Shown: positions 58,380 through 64,000 of the stretch, one piece after another
How positions within the stretch are numbered: position 1 is the stretch's first letter
How the letters are laid out: each line of letters starts with the position of its first letter
Notes under the pieces: model-generated
The model's database searches: none
The model's input: only the letters and a program-made list of their open reading frames with translations
Told to the model about the DNA's origin: nothing
Position numbers and translations under genes: made by a program
NCBI GenBank assembly: GCA_024741835.1
Contig: JAENRP010000110.1
Span: 62,001 to 126,000, forward strand
Reading direction: 5' to 3'
Source: Diplocarpon mali
Lineage: Eukaryota > Ascomycota > Leotiomycetes > Helotiales > Drepanopezizaceae
DNA length: 64,000 nucleotides

Positions 58380-60880
58380 TCGCTCTGGTAGGCCTATATA
58401 ACCCTTGTATTTCTCGAAAGTGGGTCCTAGTAGAGCTTTTGTAAGGGAATCTGCCATATTATCGTTTCTAGGTATATAAGCTACTATTATCTTGCCTTTA
58501 GCTATTATATTGTCTCTTATATAAAAGTGTCGAACGTCGATATGCTTCGATTTAGCTGAAAATTTTCGTTCTTTAGTAAGAGATCTCGCTCCTTTATTAT
58601 CGAGCCATAAATAAGGTAATCGATCGAGTTATATATTAAGGTTAGCGAATAGCTTTAGTATTTAAGCTACCTCTTTTGAGCCGTCGGAAGCTGCTATTAT
58701 CTCGGCTTATTTACTACTTAGAGAAGTAGATTTTTACCTATTTATAGCCTAGCTAATAACTCCTCTATTATACTTAATAAGCTAGCCTTAGAATGACTTC
58801 CTATTGTTCTCGGTAGCTTAAGTGGCATCTATATAAGCGTTGAATTGATTTAGTTCGCCTTTTCTATATGTAATTCTATCTTCGGCAGTCTTTTGTAAAT
58901 ATCGCAAGAGGGGTTTTATAGCTTAGAGGTGATCTTATAAAGGGGTTACCATATGCTATGCCAATTGGCCGATAATATAAGAGATATCTAGCCTTATAAG
59001 GTTTAAAGGGTATATAACGCTTCTAATAATCTGCTAGTAAAGTGAGATATCTTTAGGTTATAGTAGCTTATTAGTATAAGCTTTATTTATACCTAATTTC
59101 CTTAATACTATATTAGCTAAAGCTAGCAGGTTATTCCCTTTGTAATTAGCTATCTTAAATCTATTAAGAATCTTCTTAATATAATCTGTTTAGTAAATTC
59201 GTAGCGTTTTAGCCTTGCGATCTCATTCAACTTATATTCTAATAAAGGTGCTAATTGGCCTTAGGTCTTTTCCTTTCTAAGTATTAAGAATCTTCTTTTT
59301 AAGGTAATTGCAATCTTATTGTTTTCTAATAATTAGCATATTATTTATAAAGACTAATATATACGCAGTTGTATTATTAGCTTGATTTTCTTATATAAAT
59401 AGATTTGGATCTGCTTTAGCGCTTTATAGGCTAGCCTTCTTTATTTTATCTTTAACTAGTAGCTACTATTCTTAAGGTGCTTGTTTTAGGCTGTATAATA
59501 ACCTAAGAAGCTTAATATAGGCTTGTTTTCTGTGAAGTTAAGGATATAATTTGTAGAATAGGTCGCATTTATCGTCTAGTAGTACTATATATATATCTTT
59601 AGCTAAGTACGCGTTTAAGAAGGCTGTATCGATATCGATTTGCTCGATTTCTAGGTCTCTTAAGGCTGTAAAGGCGAGTAGAACTTATAGAGTTGTATGC
59701 CTAATAATGCTAGCAAAAGTATTAAAGTAATCTACCTTATACTATTGCTTATAGCCTTTTAGTACAATTCGAGCCTTCCTTTTTACTAATACTCTATTTA
59801 TAATCTTATTTCGCAAAACTAATCTCGATTTTATTAGCTTTCTCTTAATAGGAGGTTTACCTAATATTATTTTAAAGGTTTCTGCTAATTTTATAGCTTC
59901 GAATTCATTTAGTATTACTTCTCTTTATTCTTTTGGATTTTGACTTAATGCGTTATATACTAATATTACCTCTATAGGAATAGTTGGTTGATTTCCTATA
60001 GAGGTCAATGCACTCTCTTAAGTATTAATCTCGCCAAATACTCGTTTTAGCTTCAGCTTCCTGCTATACCGTAAGGTAAGAGTCTCTATTTGCTTTAAAA
60101 CGCGTTAATCAGACGCTTTAGGGATGTTTTCTATCATCCTTTAAGGTTTAGTACCTCTTACTTCAGCTTTATTGCTAATCTGCCTGTTTTTTAACAACTC
60201 TAACGTTACAGGTCTTTTAGTACTATATACTCTCTCAGTTTTATATACTAGCCTCTTTATAACTCTTATAAGAGGTCTTTCAGTAATATCTACTGGCCTT
60301 ATAGGTCTTATTAAGCTTATAGCACCCTATGCTAGCCTCTTATTCTAAGGTCTTTCCTATAGTTGTACTTCTCTTATATTATACGTTAAGTATTTGTCAA
60401 ATTTAATATTAGCAGATATTAGTTCTTTTAGAGTCTCGATATTTAATAGCTTATATATCTTTAAGCTTATTATACCTATGAGTATCCAAGCTCCTATTAT
60501 AGTTCTTAACTCGAACTTACTTAGGCCATTTCCTCTATTATTTAATAGGAACGCCTTAGACTTAAATACTCTAATTTTTAAAAGATCTTTAGTACGTTTT
60601 AAGTACGCCTCTAATAGAGTTAGGCCTTTTAGCTCTCTAAAAGGTAGAGCCTTCGTAGGCCTCCTATTCTTTAGCCTATAGGCCTACTCTATAGCGTAGT
60701 ACCATATATAGCTATTCATCTTAGCATCGTATATGCAAGAGCGAGCTATTTTTATAATTTCGTATATCTAACGTTTAATAACGCTATTTAAACTATGCTT
60801 ATAAGTAGGTAAAGGTTCTAAGGTTATACCTTCTTCTAATAGCTATAGTAAGAATCTGCTTCTAAACTCTCCTATTGTTG
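58380..60880 (-). mobile_element. Degenerate Ty1/Copia pol, minus strand
   Basis: Minus-strand fragments follow the Copia order. Near 60.6-60.4 kb is an integrase-linked region (RVFKSKAFLLNN, KFELRTIIGAW). Near 59.8-59.59 kb the reverse transcriptase entry reads KRKARIVLKGYKQ, LRDLEIEQIDIDTAFLNAYL. Near 59.35 kb the active-site strand reads FINNM. Near 58.5-58.4 kb is the RNase H end (IPRNDNMADSLTKALLGP). Stops are frequent and the second catalytic DD is replaced. Clear flanking LTRs were not found, so ends are approximate and the copy may be truncated. A T homopolymer of at least 12 lies at about 58,128-58,140. Confidence 0.85.
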
Positions 60881-60884
60881 GTAC

Positions 60885-63800
60885 GCAGATTCCTATGCAA
60901 GAGGCAACCTGCCCTTGTTCCGAGGGTCATCCTACATAGCTGTACCATATGCGATATAAAGGGTTTTGTATATATTTCGGACGGCTGTTCAGCCGGAGGA
61001 CCTTAGAAGGATATCTATATACGGCTAAGAGGGACTATAAGAGGGAGGATATTTATAGGTATAAAGGTACTATTTCAGTTATATAAAGATAGATAGATAT
61101 TATAATAGATTCTTTTTAATAATAAGTACTTAACTATATTTATATGAATATCGATTACTAATATAGAACCTATACTGATTAGTAGTAGTACCTTTACTAT
61201 AGATAGTAAGGTTATTAAACTAAAGAATTCTTTCTTGATTTAAGGAGTACTTAATTGTATTTCTAGCTTACCTTAAATATTAATCTAAATGTATAAAGTA
61301 ATATTAGTTACTATCGGAAGGGAAAAGGCGAAAGGTACGCAAATTAAGCTAGAGTTATTACTTTAAAGGTAGATACTATCCTCTTTTACTTACGTTCTAT
61401 CACGCATTACAATTAGGGTAAAACCAGAGTACAATTGGTATCCCGACTATAATTAGATAATAGCGTAATAATACGCAAAACACAACCATATCGGACTTCT
61501 TTCGGACCCTATTAGGGTGCAAAGCAATATCTAGATAATATTAGGAAATAACTAAAGGGAGACCCTTAATACCGCTTAATCTAAGGTAACCCTAGATATT
61601 AAGGGACTTTGAAAAGGATATAAGACCTTAGGAGGATTAACTTAATAAAAAGGCCCTTAGACTAAAAGATCAATATATAGAGAACTTCCGAAAGATATTA
61701 TAAAATAGTAAAAGGAAAGGGTTATACCTCGCTAAGGACTTTTAAAAGGAGTTCTAAGATTAGATAATTAGCGACTTTAAATCGCTAGATAAGGATATTC
61801 GATAATGCCTAAAGGATAACCTTTAGTACTATAGAGTATACGTTTAGCATAAGAAGGGCATTTCGATCGGCTAGGCACTTTTTAATATAGTACACTAAGA
61901 AGGAAATGAGTAGCTAAAAGACTAGCTAGAGTCATAGATCTAAGAAGTATCGAACTCAATTATAGTATAATCTCCGAGATATAGAATAAGGTCTGCTTTA
62001 GAATTTGCCAAATTTATATAAATAAGCGAGCCACCCGCTCAAAGGGTTACTATAGCTAAATAGGAGATACTATGCTAAGACTCGCTTTAGCAAAGATACC
62101 TTAAATATAATAATAACACTTCGTAAGACAACTTATATAAAGTAGATACTTTAAGACAAATAACCGAACGGTATAACCTTAAAAGAATACCTTATTAATC
62201 CCGATTAGGACAAACCCTAGTCTTATAATACCTAAAGATCCTAAATTTAATACTAATGCCGCCGATCTAATTAAGAGACGGATTATTACTACCCTTTGCT
62301 ATAGGGAGGGGTTTAAGAGCGCTTTTAGACCTTAACTAGAGCGACGCTTAACTATCCTAGTATATTATAGAACCTTTAACTTCAGATCAGGCTAAAACCT
62401 TTATAAATCTAAGTAAGATATATACTAAAGAGACTTAGTACTTAAGCGGGAAAGATTACCTTAATAAGAAGCTTTATATATTCGCTGATTTGTACTAAAG
62501 AGCCTTAGTAGACTAAAGCATATAGTATAGAGCCTTTCTATCTATACTATAAGACTCGGCCTTAACGTATTACTATTAGTACTTGTAAAATAAGAACTTT
62601 AAGTTTGCTAAGCTAATAGAGGCCATTCGGGCCAATTACAAGACCGAAGAAAGAAGTAGCAGATTCCTAAAGAGGTGGTTTCGGCTGACATTTGACCTAT
62701 TCTAATAAGAAGATTATTAAAGAGGGAAACCGATCCTAACCTAATTTGAAAACTATACTAAGAAGCTATAGAACTTACAATTAGGCCTATATACTAATAT
62801 AAGGAACAATCGATCGATTAAAGATAGACTTATATAAGGTGTTTCTAGGAATCGGCTTTTCTAAATAGCACTTTTTAAGCTACTAGCAACGTTCCTAGCC
62901 CTATTAAATAGCCTATAGGCTTGCGTAAGAGTAGTTGCCTAGGATGGACTATCCAGACCCTAATACTCTAGTTTAGCTACTAATAGACCCTAATATTATT
63001 TAGCTAAAGAGCAAGGGCAATCTATAGCGCACTTTTCAAATAGAAAGATAAAGTTTACCTAAGGTAATAAGAGAGGAATAACCTTTTAACTAAAACCAGG
63101 CTATATAAGGTATATTATATACTAGAAAAAGGACTACTATAGTAGTAAGCACTTAGAAGAAGAAAGAGCCGCTTAAAAGTCTTGCTATATAGTAAGCCGA
63201 TAAGCCGAAGGGTATAAGCTAATGGATAAAATATATAAGGCATACTTAGCTTAAGAAGACAACGGAGCATATTCGGAAGGCAATAGGACCGATAAGGATA
63301 AATAGGAAATGTCTTCGGAAGAGGAGGACTAAGCGATTAGCAACCTTAAGGATAGTAATATCAACTTTATTATAGTATTCTTAGCTTCTGACTAAGAATA
63401 TGACTTAAGAACTATGCTTAACTAGCTTGAAAAGCAAAAGGCTAAATACCTTTTAATAATAAGGGTTAATAAACTGATATAAACGGACCTTAAGGTATTT
63501 ATAATATAGTAGATAGATCAATTCTTCTAAGGATTCCTAATCGATATAGGCGCTTTAAATAAAAATGTAAAAGGAATTAATTAATTTAAAGTCTTATAAA
63601 ATATATAGGACGCAGTTCTAGCTCTACTCGGCGCTGAAAAGTATAAAATTACCTTTAAGGCAGGTTTACAAAATGCAATTGGTAAGACAACTGTTCAAAT
63701 ACTAGCAGGCCCTATAGAGTTCTTAATTATAAAGGCAGATATACCGTTTTTAGTTTGCTTGCAATAACTTGATAAAATAGGAGCTAAATACAATAATCTG

Positions 63801-64000
63801 CGCAATTTGCTTATTATCGGCAAGGAGAAATACTTAATTATTAGAAAACATAAGCACTTATAGCTCTTACTTAATATAATAGAGCAACTTCTAATAACTT
63901 TAAAAGGTATAATCAATATATGCTACTTAATAGAAATAGAGATCCGAAGGTTATATAAAAGATTTGAATATCCTTTAATAAAGCGCCTTGAATACCTCTT
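60885..64000 (+). mobile_element. Degenerate LTR retrotransposon gag-protease, plus strand, runs off the window
   Basis: A second retroelement, facing away from the Copia pol. Near 62.6-62.95 kb the plus strand reads gag-like KFAKLIEAIRANYKTEE and FLKRWFRLTFDL. At about 63,530-63,760 an aspartyl protease-like segment reads FLIDIGA (where DTGA is expected), then FLIIKADIPFLVCL. From about 63,920 CYLIEIEIRRLYKRF resembles the start of a gag-pre-integrase domain. Many stops are present. The 5' limit, perhaps an LTR near 60.9-61.2 kb with a GATATAAAG core, is a guess. The 3' part is outside the window. Confidence 0.75.

Noticed and set aside
1..64000. tRNA, rRNA or CRISPR features
   Set aside because: I saw no convincing tRNA cloverleaf or B-box arrangement, no rRNA-like stretch and no spaced direct-repeat array; the periodic arrays are simple microsatellites. 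A tRNAscan or covariance-model search could overturn this.

Overview
This window is nuclear DNA of a filamentous ascomycete (Pezizomycotina). The grounds are short GT-AG introns (mostly 42-90 nt), typical fungal families (a HET-domain protein, a LaeA-like methyltransferase, an NmrA-like protein, an AIM6-like phosphodiesterase, a DUF7730-like protein) and LTR retrotransposons whose decay consists of C:G to T:A transitions, as expected from repeat-induced point mutation (RIP). The genus cannot be told from the sequence alone.

Layout. 1-24 kb is a gene-bearing, GC-richer block: a 5'-truncated AhpD-like gene, an amidoligase-like gene, a six-exon family 2 glycosyltransferase (minus strand), a messy 3.2-kb interval with an assembly gap and TA/TG microsatellites, a DUF7730-like gene, a CCDC137-like nucleolar gene, an AIM6-like membrane phosphodiesterase, a LaeA-like methyltransferase and an NmrA-like Rossmann protein. 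24-31 kb is AT-richer and holds one intact HET-domain gene amid non-coding sequence. Two related solo-LTR-like sequences lie in opposite orientation at 17.8 and 29.8 kb. 31-39 kb has choline sulfatase and the DNA polymerase delta catalytic subunit. 39-43 kb has only weak gene fragments. 43,252-50,937 is a structurally complete but heavily mutated Gypsy element with two 135-bp LTRs and a 5-bp target duplication. 51-56 kb is a second GC-richer block with a small serine palmitoyltransferase subunit and a rhomboid-like protease. From 58 kb to the end are two divergently oriented, mutated retroelements, one of them running out of the window.

The genes are mostly independent housekeeping or accessory functions (replication, sphingolipid synthesis, sulfur scavenging, membrane proteolysis, glycan synthesis, self/non-self recognition). 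No operon-like or biosynthetic cluster logic is visible: the LaeA-like and glycosyltransferase genes are not accompanied by a polyketide synthase, NRPS or terpene enzyme. I found no convincing undescribed multi-gene system. The most informative signals are the dated, RIP-marked transposon structures, the inverted LTR pair, the unusual intron architecture of the NmrA-like gene, and a few short hairpin or tandem repeats. Exon models were built by hand from splice motifs, reading-frame continuity and remembered family conservation; no database search was run.
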